Under the pieces are notes generated by a model, which worked only from the letters and a program-made list of their open reading frames with translations, had not been told where the DNA came from and did not search any database. Of a stretch of 22,947 bases of DNA, positions 15,128 to 22,947 are shown in pieces. Made by a program: the position numbers and the translations under genes. Positions within the stretch are counted from its first letter, which is position 1. Every line of letters begins with the position of its first letter. The stretch comes from an uncultured Neomegalonema sp. (GTDB lineage: Bacteria > Pseudomonadota > Alphaproteobacteria > Rhodobacterales > Rhodobacteraceae), in the NCBI GenBank assembly GCA_937927905.1, contig CALFWP010000101.1, positions 1 through 22,947 on the forward strand, given 5' to 3'.

Positions 15128-15631
15128 ATGATCATTCGATCAACTTCAATCGCAAGAACTGCGACCCTTATCTGCATGTTTGTACCTACAATCGCGTTTG
15201 CAGAGCTGAAAAGTGAAATGGCCGCGTATATCGTCACAACAGACGCATCCGGTGCTGAGCAGTATGCATCTGCTGATCAGGTAAAGCCCGGACAAACCAT
15301 TGAGTACAGAATGAGGCATACCAACACCTTTGATAATGCTATTGGCGGTGTTGCAGTTACCGGGCCGGTCCCTGAAGGCGGTGAGCTGGTTATCGGTCGT
15401 TCCAAAAGTGATGTTGTGGCAACATTTGAAGTGCGCGGAGAATTCAATCCGGACAACGCCGGTGAAGAATGGTCTGCCCTGCCTGCTCAACGTGTTGTCA
15501 TTCAGGCTGACGGTTCACGACTGGTTGAACCTGCCGGACCGGAACACTTTACAGCCGTGCGCTGGGTCCTCGGTGACACAGTTCAGAAGGATGCCTCGGT
15601 GCATCAGTCATACAGGGTGTTTATCAAGTAA
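15128..15631 (+). CDS. Small exported DUF11-like single-domain protein
   Basis: A 167-residue protein with a Sec signal peptide (about 1-25, core TATLICMFVPTIAFA, cleavage after AFA). The mature part looks like one beta-sandwich of the DUF11/conserved-repeat type: VKPGQTIEYRMRHTNTFDNAIGGVAVTGPVPEGGELV has the PGQxIxYxxxxxNxxxxxxxxVxxxxPxPxG pattern, and the C-terminal strands end VHQSYRVFIK. No cysteine, membrane anchor or sorting signal is seen in the mature chain. GGAG lies eight bases before the ATG at 15128. It is the first of three rightward genes for exported proteins of related folds; the next starts 109 bp later. Its role is unknown; a periplasmic or surface subunit of the same assembly is an inference. 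Confidence 0.8.
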   Translation: MIIRSTSIARTATLICMFVPTIAFAELKSEMAAYIVTTDASGAEQYASADQVKPGQTIEYRMRHTNTFDNAIGGVAVTGPVPEGGELVIGRSKSDVVATFEVRGEFNPDNAGEEWSALPAQRVVIQADGSRLVEPAGPEHFTAVRWVLGDTVQKDASVHQSYRVFIK

Positions 15632-15740
15632 GATAATCACCTGACGTTTAAAATAAACACATAAAATCATTGGCTTAGATAAATCGCATGATTTGCGGTG
15701 ACGGCTACGCCATGCCTGAATGGATAAGGAGAGGCACCTT

Positions 15741-18425
15741 ATGATGAACCGAACGAGTTCTATCCGGTTTGGTCTGTTGCTGTCAGCAGCGTCGCTTACA
15801 GCAGTTGCAAGTTATGCTGCAGCACCGGCTGCTGGTTCCAGGATCGGGAACCAGGCATCCGCGACCTACGTAAACGCATCGGGTGATACGATCAGTGTCA
15901 CATCAAACCGTGTTGAGACAATCGTGCAACAGGTTGCCGGTATCACACTTGTTACCGATAACACCGAAACAGCCAACCCCGGCGGTAAAGTCTTTTTACC
16001 TCATACGATAACCAACGACGGAAACGGCACGGATTCATTTAATCTGACGGCAACTGAAGCTCTCGGCGGTCCGTTTGACTTTGCCGGAATCGATATTTTC
16101 CCGGATGCTAACTTTGACGGTGTTGCGGATACAACAACACCGATTATTGCCACACCGTCCCTTGCGGCGGGTGAGGCATTCGGTTTTGTCGTTGAAGCCA
16201 CCGTTCCGAGCGGTGCGACTGTTGGTGCAACTGAAACAATTGATATTACAGCTGAAAGTCAATTCAGCACCACGACTTCAACGACCTTGACGGCAAGTAA
16301 TACGAATACTGTTACCGTCTCTAACGGTGCGATTACTGAGATCGTCAAGGCTATGACAGTCACTGATACATCCGGTGACGGTGTGACCGGTGCAGGTGAT
16401 ACGGTTACAATCACTTTGACATATTCCAGTACCGGTCTGGCTCCGGCGGATAATCTGGTGGTCACCGATCAGCTTGATCCGGCACTGACATATGTTCCGA
16501 ATTCAGGGTCATGGTCTGATGCCGCAGCAGCTTTGACTGACACCGGTGACGGTTTTGAACAAGCCAACGGTAACGGGTTCCAGATCGACTATGACTACGA
16601 CGGCACTGATACGGTAGAGTTTGAAATCGACCGCGTTCCAAGCGGCCGTACGGCAACAGTCACATTCCGTGCGACAATCAATAACGGTGTGTCTGCCGGT
16701 GATATTTCGAATATCGCAACCCAGGTCGTTGACGGTACGGCATTCCCGCCATCGAATGAGGCGATTATCACTGTTGATCCCGCATTCCGTGTAACAGCCG
16801 CGGATGCGGCAGCTGCGACCCATGCCGCCGATCCCGACAGCGCGGCCAACCTGAATGCTGCTGCACCATCATCAACTGATGATGATGGCGCACTCAATGA
16901 CATTGTAGAGGAAAGCACCGATATCTTCCAGGGCGGCAGAGTAGTCATGGAATTTGTCGTTACAAACGGTTCAAATACTACCGATACGATTAATTTGAAC
17001 GTTGCGAATGATGCAACGAACGGATTTCCATCAGGTACGACATTCCAGCTTGTCGGAGCGGATGGTGCAACACCGGTAGCAGGGCCACTCGGACCCTTGG
17101 CCCCCGGTGCCACAGGCGTTGTGAGCATTATCGCGACATTGCCTACTAATGCACCTGTAACACCGGCCGGTTCGACAAATTACCAGGTTGTTCTGACTGC
17201 ACAATCCGCAAATGGCGGATTGCCGAACACAGCCACAGGTTTGTTCACCGGTGCTATACAGGGTGCAACAGTTGATCTGACCAATACCGGTGCTGCTGGC
17301 GCAACCTTAGGAACGGGTGCAGGGACCGGCACGCCTCTGATTACGAATGCGACGGATCCGGGTGTGCCGACCAGCTTCCTGTTGACGATATCAAACGGTG
17401 GGCCGACCGGGGATACATATGATTTGTCTCTGCCGACGCCATTACCGGCAGGCTGGACGGTGGAGTTCAGGCTGCCTGATGGCACACCTGTAAACAATAC
17501 CGGTGTTGTTCCGGGCGGCGGCACACAGGATGTTAGAGTGATTGTGACACCTCCGGCAAATGAGGCACCGGGTGTTACGCCGGTTCAGGTTGAAGTGACT
17601 TCACCGACATCAGGACGCGGCGATACCATCACCAACAATGTATCGGTCAATGAAATTGTCGATATTGCATTTGCCACGGACCAGAATGTCCAGGTCGCAC
17701 CAGGTGGTGTTGCTGATATTCCTCACGTTCTGACCAACGAAGGTAATGTCACGATCACGGAAGGCGCATTTACAACAGATCCGGCAGGAGGGTTTTCAAC
17801 CTTCTCAGGCACCATTTTCTTCGACGCGAATGATGATGGTGTGGTCGATGCTGCGGATAGTGTGATTACAAATATTAGCGATATTCCGGGCGGGATTGCA
17901 CCGGGCGCAACGCTGAGCATCATCCACCGTGTTCAGGTTCCTTCGAGCGGTGCTATCGGTCTTGGCGAGTCTGAAACACTAACTCTGTCATCAAGCTTCA
18001 ATAGTGGTGCCGTTACCGATCGTGACCTGTCGGATAATGAAGTGACGGATACTGTGGTCATTGTATCCGGTGATTTGACGCTGATTAAATTACAGGCTGT
18101 TGACCCTGCATGTAACGGCAGCTTGTCCGGTTCGTTCATCAGTACAGATGTCCGTGCCGAGCCAGGTCAGTGTATCCGCTACAGAATTACCGCCAATAAC
18201 ACCGGTACCGCGGATGCGGATGATGTCACAATTCAGGATACCGTACCCGGCTTTACGACCCTGACGGAATGCGGCGGTTCGTGCTCGATATCGCTGTCGC
18301 CTGCAGGTTCCACGATCACGTCCCGCCCTGCCGAGGGTGCAGGCGGTTCTCTGGAAACATTGCACGGCACGCTGATACCGGGTGCTCCGGCAACCCTGGA
18401 ATTTACAGTCAGAATTGACGAGTAA
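15741..18425 (+). CDS. Large exported DUF11-like multidomain repeat protein
   Basis: An 894-residue protein from the ATG at 15741, chosen because AAGGAGAGG stands just upstream; the frame is open from 15720. Residues 1-27 are a Sec signal peptide. Next is IGNQASATYVNASGD, a usual opening of DUF11 proteins, then about six beta-sandwich modules: about 66-200, 201-350 (DUF11, LVVTDQLDPALTYVPNSG), 350-500, 500-630, 630-775 and 778-894 (DUF11). Modules one and five are alike: each has PGG, PH, TN-GN, then a calcium-loop-like segment (PDANFDGVAD near 120, FDANDDGVVD near 694) and a VPS-G--ETL end. The composition is rich in Thr, Gly, Ala, Asp and poor in Lys. All four cysteines of the mature chain lie in the last module. 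No C-terminal anchor, autotransporter barrel or RTX signal is visible. Probably a surface or matrix protein. Confidence 0.85.
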   Translation: MMNRTSSIRFGLLLSAASLTAVASYAAAPAAGSRIGNQASATYVNASGDTISVTSNRVETIVQQVAGITLVTDNTETANPGGKVFLPHTITNDGNGTDSFNLTATEALGGPFDFAGIDIFPDANFDGVADTTTPIIATPSLAAGEAFGFVVEATVPSGATVGATETIDITAESQFSTTTSTTLTASNTNTVTVSNGAITEIVKAMTVTDTSGDGVTGAGDTVTITLTYSSTGLAPADNLVVTDQLDPALTYVPNSGSWSDAAAALTDTGDGFEQANGNGFQIDYDYDGTDTVEFEIDRVPSGRTATVTFRATINNGVSAGDISNIATQVVDGTAFPPSNEAIITVDPAFRVTAADAAAATHAADPDSAANLNAAAPSSTDDDGALNDIVEESTDIFQGGRVVMEFVVTNGSNTTDTINLNVANDATNGFPSGTTFQLVGADGATPVAGPLGPLAPGATGVVSIIATLPTNAPVTPAGSTNYQVVLTAQSANGGLPNTATGLFTGAIQGATVDLTNTGAAGATLGTGAGTGTPLITNATDPGVPTSFLLTISNGGPTGDTYDLSLPTPLPAGWTVEFRLPDGTPVNNTGVVPGGGTQDVRVIVTPPANEAPGVTPVQVEVTSPTSGRGDTITNNVSVNEIVDIAFATDQNVQVAPGGVADIPHVLTNEGNVTITEGAFTTDPAGGFSTFSGTIFFDANDDGVVDAADSVITNISDIPGGIAPGATLSIIHRVQVPSSGAIGLGESETLTLSSSFNSGAVTDRDLSDNEVTDTVVIVSGDLTLIKLQAVDPACNGSLSGSFISTDVRAEPGQCIRYRITANNTGTADADDVTIQDTVPGFTTLTECGGSCSISLSPAGSTITSRPAEGAGGSLETLHGTLIPGAPATLEFTVRIDE

Positions 18426-18433
18426 TATTCACT

Positions 18434-18460
18434 GGAGGGGCTGTATCTCGCGGCCCCTCC
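18434..18460 (+). terminator. Strong intercistronic hairpin between the two large surface genes
   Basis: GGAGGGGC (18434-18441) and GCCCCTCC (18453-18460) make a perfect 8-bp, GC-rich stem with an 11-base loop, nine bases past the stop of the 894-residue protein. It is not followed by a U-run, so it may be a partial terminator or an mRNA-stabilising structure that lowers expression of the giant downstream gene relative to the upstream one. Confidence 0.5.
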
Positions 18461-18517
18461 GCTTCCGGCATTGTTACGTTTTACCTCACGTTAGCGACCG
18501 CTTTCGAAGGGATCGTC

Positions 18518-21500
18518 ATGTTTTTCAAAAGTAAAAAATACAAAAAGAAACTTTTGCAAATCGCCACATGTGCCGGCATTGCGTTCACAGGATTATTCGG
18601 CACACAGGAAGCACATTCGACATCTGTGCCGTTTGGTGTCAATATTACCGCCAGTGCAAGCGCAACTTATTCAAATAGCCGCCTGGGTGCGGTTGAAGCG
18701 ATCCGTTCCAATACCGTCCTTGCAGCAGTCCCTTCCGCCCTTGTTCTTAATCTGGAAGGCGGACGCGAAGTTGTTTTATCCCGCGCCAGCACAAGTCAGT
18801 ATAATTTCAATGCCGAGAATACCGGTAGCATTGCTTTGGTCGGAAGTTTCCGGATCGTTGAACTGGGCGGTGATGACTTTAATACCAATGGCAGACTATT
18901 TCTTGATAACAACAATAATGGTATTGTTGATGGTAGCGATAGTGAAATTGATGAAACCCGTTTATTCAGAGTAGAGCCCCGCGAACGGGTTTTTCTGATT
19001 TATGAATTTGAAACACCCTCCAATGTCGATCTTGGAGATTTTGCTGATACAGAGCTTCGAGCTTCTTTTAACGCAACTGCGAGTTCGCTATTGTCTCTGG
19101 AAGTTCTGAGAACGCCGTTTTTGTCCTCGTTGCGCGCACGCGCAATTATTGATGATACAAGCCTTTTCATGCTGAAATCCGCGACATTGCGCGAGGATGA
19201 TAATGAAATCGATTATGCGATTATAACCCGTAACAACGCGGAAACCGCGATTGCTCCGTATAATATGGTGGAGGGTGAACCGCTTTCGGTGGATGGAATT
19301 GTGCGCAGCGGCGTTTTAATCCGCGACGCTATTCCGCTGAATACTACATTGGCCTCTGTGAATGAGAGCGGGGGTTTGGATGTTCTTTATCACCTGCGCG
19401 GAAATCCCAGGCACAGCTACACACAGACTCTGCCATCTGATTTAAGCAGTATAGATGCTGTTGCTTTTCTGTTGAACGATTCCTTTGATGTCGGTCGTTC
19501 CGCCAATCTCGGTTTTACGGTAAAGGCGCCTGCCTCTGCCGATCGGGTTGATATTGTGAATACGGCTGTCGGCTATCTGACGAACGGCACGGAGGAGCAG
19601 AGTTCGAATGAAGTCATCACGACGATCAACGGCCCGGGTCAGACAATTGAATTCCGTTCCGAGTCTGGTGGCCCCTCTGTCACGGGAATCCCGTTCGGCC
19701 GGAATCTGATTGCCGTAATTGATGCTGCCGCCTGTAATGTCACAAGCGCGGTTGATGAAATTTCCGTACAGATCATAACGCCCACATCCGGAGACCGCGA
19801 GGTTCTCATTGCCCGTGAGACCGGACCGAACACCGGCACATTCCAGACAGCGGCAATCGGTGTTATTCGCACACTTCGTGCCAGCCAGAGGAACAATGTT
19901 CTTGAGGCCCAATCCGGTGATAATGCGGTTGCGTCGGCCTCTGATGCCTGTATCAGCGGTACATTAACAACCAGTGCCGGTCTTGCGCCGGGCGGTTTTG
20001 TCTTCAACAGCGTTGATAACACGCCTGTAGCCGGGGCGACGGTGGATATTAGTCTGGCCGGTGCCGTATCCGCGCCAGTCGCGCAAGCTGTAACGGATGC
20101 GCAAGGTTATTTTGACCTCGGCACTCTTCCTGCGGGGGACTACCGTATCGGAATCATTCCTCCGGTCGATTATTCGTTTCCTTCAATCCGTCCGGCCTTT
20201 CCCGGGTTTGACCGCCGGATTGATGCTGCGGCGTCCTTTGGTGTCGGTTTCAGATTGGATGCTAGTGCACCGTTTACCTTTGATATTCCGCTTGATCCGG
20301 CGAGCAACCTGCCCCTGACGCTTGATAAAACGGCAGATCGGGCCACTGTCCGAAGGGGCGGGTTTGTCATTTACACCCTGAATGCGTCCAACCGTACGGA
20401 TCAGGCCCTGGCAAATGCTCAAATCATTGACCGGCTTCCCACCGGTTTCAGCTTTGTTGAAGGGTCAGCACGGCTGGACGGCGCGCCGATGACTGTTCTG
20501 CCGGGCTTAAGGGAAAATGGTGTTTTGTCTTTCGATCTGGGTTTTCTGGGTCCGAATTCCTCACAGGAAATCACTTATGGTGTGCGTGTGGGGACGGCCA
20601 CCCGTGAGGGCAGCAAAGTCAACACGGCTGTTCTGTCCGGTCAGCAGATCGGAACCGGCATCCCGCTCAGCTCGCAACAGGCGCGTGCAACTGTCAGTAT
20701 TGATGACCGCGGTGGTGTGTTTGCGGATGAAGCGGTGATTGTCGGGCGGGTGTTCCTTGATAAAAATCTGGATGGTATCCAGACTGAAAAGGATGAACCC
20801 GGTATTCCGGGCATTAAGATCGTGACCTCAACGGGTCTGTCTGTTGTAACTGATGAGCATGGTAGATATTCTCTGTTCGGGTTGCGGCCGATCACAGGTG
20901 TACTGGCGCTGCAAAAGAGCACGTTGCCGAAATCCACCAGACCGGTTCCGCTGGATGTTGATGATGCGGGTGTGCCCGGTTCCAGATTTATCGACCTCAA
21001 ACGCGGAGAGCTGCGCACGGAAGATTTTCCTTTGTTCTGGTCCGAGGCTGCGGCAAAGGATGTTGAAGTCCGTCTGGAACGGTTCAGGGGCCTTGCCAAT
21101 TCTGAGTCTCTTTTGAGGGACGACCTTCCACTGACATTTGATGCGGTGACACGCAGCAGTTCAAGAAATGAAACCGGTATCGATACGTCAACCGAGCTGT
21201 TCACCGAAGCGGACAAAACCGTCCGTCCTGATAATGACGGTGATCTGGAAATCATCAGGACGCCTATTGAAGAGCTGGTGAAAAATGTTGATCCGGCGCT
21301 TGGTTTTGTCGGAATTGCTGACGGACATGAAACAAGCCGTCCGAACGTGACTTTGCGGATCAAAGGTCCGGTCAAGGGCAAACTAAGCCTTCGCGTCAAC
21401 GGGGAGCCGGTTCCGGATACGCAAATCGGTGCCAAGGTGGTCGACCGGAAAAAAGGTGTCCAGGTTTTCGAATATGTCGCTCTGCGCCTGAAACCCGAGG

Positions 21501-22947
21501 CCAACATCATCACGGCAGTCGTAACGGATCCGTTTGGTAACGAGCGGGGTCAGGAGAGCCTGACAGTTTACGCACCGGGTGACCCGGTCGGGCTTGTCAT
21601 CGTCGCGCCGGATAAAGCCCCGGCGGATTCGCGCGCCCGGATACCGGTGGCTGTTCGTATTGTTGATGCCGCGGGCCGTCTGGTCCGTGTGCCCGCGGAG
21701 GTGACACTGACCGCACAAAGGGGCATTTGGGATGTCCGGGATATCCGGGATAATATCCACGGTGTTCAGGCGTATATTGACAATGGCGAAGCGACGTTTG
21801 ACTTCATTCCGCCTGATCTGGTCGGAACCGAAACCATCGGCATTGTCTCCGGATTTGCGGAAGTGGACGCGCAAATCGCATTTTCGCCTGACCTGGAAGA
21901 GCGTGTTTTCGTGGGTGTTGTCGAGGGGGCGATCCGTTTCGGGGAAGATGGCAGTGTTCTTGAAGGACTGATCAGAGAGGATGAAATCTCGTCCTTTGAA
22001 GAAACAACCGAGGGTGTGCGCGGGCAGCTTTACCTCAAGGGTAAAATACTGGGCGATAACCTTCTGACATTGCGGTATGACAGTGATCAGGACACCCGGG
22101 AGAGGTTGTTCCGTGATATCCGGCGGGATGAATTTTACCCAGTATACGGGGATAATTCAGAGCGCGGATTTGATGCGCAGTCGAACTCCGAATTGTTTGT
22201 CAAAGTCGAGCGCGGTCAATCCTTTATTCTGTACGGTGATATCGCGGTGGAGCCGCGCGCGGATGCCATCCGCCTCGGCGCGTACCGCCGGTCTCTGACG
22301 GGTGGACAGGTCCACCTGGAACACGGCCCCGTCACCGTTGATTTATTCGTGGCTGAAACCGACGAGCGCCAGCGCGTTCTGGAACAGCGCGGACGCGGTG
22401 TATCCGGCCCTTATGATTTCAATCTCGACGGCCTTGTGGACGGCACCGAGATTGTAGAGATTCTTGTCCGTGACCGTGATCAGCCCGATCTGATTATTTC
22501 ACGGCAGCTGCAGACCCGTTTCACGGATTACAGCCTTGATTTCTTCAGTGGTGCGCTGATTTTCAACCGCCCGATCTCACAGAATACGCCGGAGCTGAAC
22601 CCTGTTTCCATCCGGGTGACATATGAAACCACCGAAGGGGCCGGCGATGATTATCTGGTCTATGGCGGTGAAGTGCGGGTTGAACCCGTCGAGGGTATTG
22701 CCGTCGGATACCGCGAGGTCCGCTCCGATGCGGAGCGCGGTCTGGATGAACGCAGGACAGTGCGGTCCGCTTATGCAGAAGCCGGGTATAACGGCTGGGG
22801 CAAGATCCAGATTGAGGGGTCCCAGACTGTCAATCAGTTCGGCGAAACCGGTAATGCCGGGCGTATTGCCTATGAATTCAAAGATGCGGAACACACTATC
22901 CGTGCCGAAGCCGCGCGGACGGATGAGGATTTTGATGCTCCGAACTC
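18518..22947 (+). CDS. Giant exported DUF11/SdrD-B-like protein with C-terminal beta-barrel (partial)
   Basis: Open from the ATG at 18518 to the window edge (1476 codons, no stop), so the C-terminus is missing. AAGGG lies seven bases upstream. The signal peptide has a very basic start (KSKKYKKK) and a hydrophobic core to about residue 34. Order of parts: a module like those of the preceding protein with loop FLDNNNNGIVDGSD (about 128-141); beta-sandwich regions to about 480; a carboxypeptidase-regulatory-like domain (485-548; PVAGATVDI, DAQGYFDLGTLPAGDYRI); a DUF11 domain (597-708; DRLPTGFSFVEGSARLDG); an SdrD-B-like domain (740-800; GRVFLDKNLDGIQ, DEHGRYSLFGLRP); Ig-like strands (942-1085, with VTDPFGNERG); and from about 1160 alternating strands with RLFRDIRRDEFYPVYGDNSE, which look like an outer-membrane beta-barrel. 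Likely anchored in the outer membrane with its N-terminal domains as a long arm. Export of the upstream protein is one possible role. Confidence 0.85.
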   Translation, partial: MFFKSKKYKKKLLQIATCAGIAFTGLFGTQEAHSTSVPFGVNITASASATYSNSRLGAVEAIRSNTVLAAVPSALVLNLEGGREVVLSRASTSQYNFNAENTGSIALVGSFRIVELGGDDFNTNGRLFLDNNNNGIVDGSDSEIDETRLFRVEPRERVFLIYEFETPSNVDLGDFADTELRASFNATASSLLSLEVLRTPFLSSLRARAIIDDTSLFMLKSATLREDDNEIDYAIITRNNAETAIAPYNMVEGEPLSVDGIVRSGVLIRDAIPLNTTLASVNESGGLDVLYHLRGNPRHSYTQTLPSDLSSIDAVAFLLNDSFDVGRSANLGFTVKAPASADRVDIVNTAVGYLTNGTEEQSSNEVITTINGPGQTIEFRSESGGPSVTGIPFGRNLIAVIDAAACNVTSAVDEISVQIITPTSGDREVLIARETGPNTGTFQTAAIGVIRTLRASQRNNVLEAQSGDNAVASASDACISGTLTTSAGLAPGGFVFNSVDNTPVAGATVDISLAGAVSAPVAQAVTDAQGYFDLGTLPAGDYRIGIIPPVDYSFPSIRPAFPGFDRRIDAAASFGVGFRLDASAPFTFDIPLDPASNLPLTLDKTADRATVRRGGFVIYTLNASNRTDQALANAQIIDRLPTGFSFVEGSARLDGAPMTVLPGLRENGVLSFDLGFLGPNSSQEITYGVRVGTATREGSKVNTAVLSGQQIGTGIPLSSQQARATVSIDDRGGVFADEAVIVGRVFLDKNLDGIQTEKDEPGIPGIKIVTSTGLSVVTDEHGRYSLFGLRPITGVLALQKSTLPKSTRPVPLDVDDAGVPGSRFIDLKRGELRTEDFPLFWSEAAAKDVEVRLERFRGLANSESLLRDDLPLTFDAVTRSSSRNETGIDTSTELFTEADKTVRPDNDGDLEIIRTPIEELVKNVDPALGFVGIADGHETSRPNVTLRIKGPVKGKLSLRVNGEPVPDTQIGAKVVDRKKGVQVFEYVALRLKPEANIITAVVTDPFGNERGQESLTVYAPGDPVGLVIVAPDKAPADSRARIPVAVRIVDAAGRLVRVPAEVTLTAQRGIWDVRDIRDNIHGVQAYIDNGEATFDFIPPDLVGTETIGIVSGFAEVDAQIAFSPDLEERVFVGVVEGAIRFGEDGSVLEGLIREDEISSFEETTEGVRGQLYLKGKILGDNLLTLRYDSDQDTRERLFRDIRRDEFYPVYGDNSERGFDAQSNSELFVKVERGQSFILYGDIAVEPRADAIRLGAYRRSLTGGQVHLEHGPVTVDLFVAETDERQRVLEQRGRGVSGPYDFNLDGLVDGTEIVEILVRDRDQPDLIISRQLQTRFTDYSLDFFSGALIFNRPISQNTPELNPVSIRVTYETTEGAGDDYLVYGGEVRVEPVEGIAVGYREVRSDAERGLDERRTVRSAYAEAGYNGWGKIQIEGSQTVNQFGETGNAGRIAYEFKDAEHTIRAEAARTDEDFDAPN

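Noticed and set aside
15632..15740. Possible riboswitch or RNA element before the 894-residue protein gene
   Set aside because: Small stems such as GGC-TAC-GCC and GTTTA-AAA-TAAAC are present, but no known riboswitch core could be matched.
18570..18974. A 134-codon frame starting inside the giant gene
   Set aside because: It is the wrong frame; the frame from ATG 18518 gives a signal peptide and continuous domains to the window edge.
20641..21513. A 290-codon leftward frame inside the giant protein gene
   Set aside because: Ser/Arg-rich antisense translation of a well-supported sense frame, with no family motif.

Overview
The window reads as chromosomal DNA of an alphaproteobacterium with mid-range base composition. 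The best clues are an XRE regulator of the alphaproteobacterial PraR/SinR-like type (N-terminal PNPIDIHVGSR), the order slt - dapA - smpB, and a tandem pair of Lin0512-family genes. Genus cannot be fixed from the sequence. I see no rRNA, tRNA, insertion sequence, CRISPR array or phage gene.

Left end (1-3820): surface polysaccharide genes. A family 2 glycosyltransferase, cut by the window edge, and a Wzx-type flippase run leftward. A single gene fusing a WecG/TagA/CpsF glycosyltransferase to a polyprenyl-phosphate sugar-phosphate transferase runs rightward from a shared intergenic region. Together they cover initiation, second sugar addition, further glycosylation and membrane flipping of a lipid-linked glycan.

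Middle left (3892-9126): leftward metabolic genes. First is a two-gene unit of a MDH2/LDH2-family reductase (resembling delta1-piperideine-2-carboxylate reductase) and a hydroxypyruvate isomerase-like TIM barrel. Next is a secreted CAP-domain protein. Then comes a tightly packed unit of alpha/beta hydrolase, PLP-dependent threonine dehydratase-like enzyme and two Lin0512 paralogues; its genes overlap or lie one base apart, which suggests one pathway.

Middle right (9127-14318): housekeeping genes. A soluble lytic transglycosylase is divergent from dapA, smpB and ychF. The PraR-like repressor gene converges on ychF. It has a good promoter (TTGACA, 17 bp, TAGCAT) with an inverted repeat placed for autoregulation.

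Right end (14319-22947): about 800 bp of very AT-rich non-coding DNA, then three rightward genes for exported proteins: a 167-residue single-domain DUF11-like protein, an 894-residue multidomain DUF11-like protein, and a very large protein (at least 1476 residues, cut by the window edge). The large protein joins DUF11, carboxypeptidase-regulatory-like and SdrD-B-like domains to what looks like an outer-membrane beta-barrel. The 894-residue and giant proteins share a module with D-x-N-x-D/N-G loops. A strong hairpin separates their genes. This cluster, perhaps controlled by the PraR-like repressor, is the best candidate here for a poorly described surface system.
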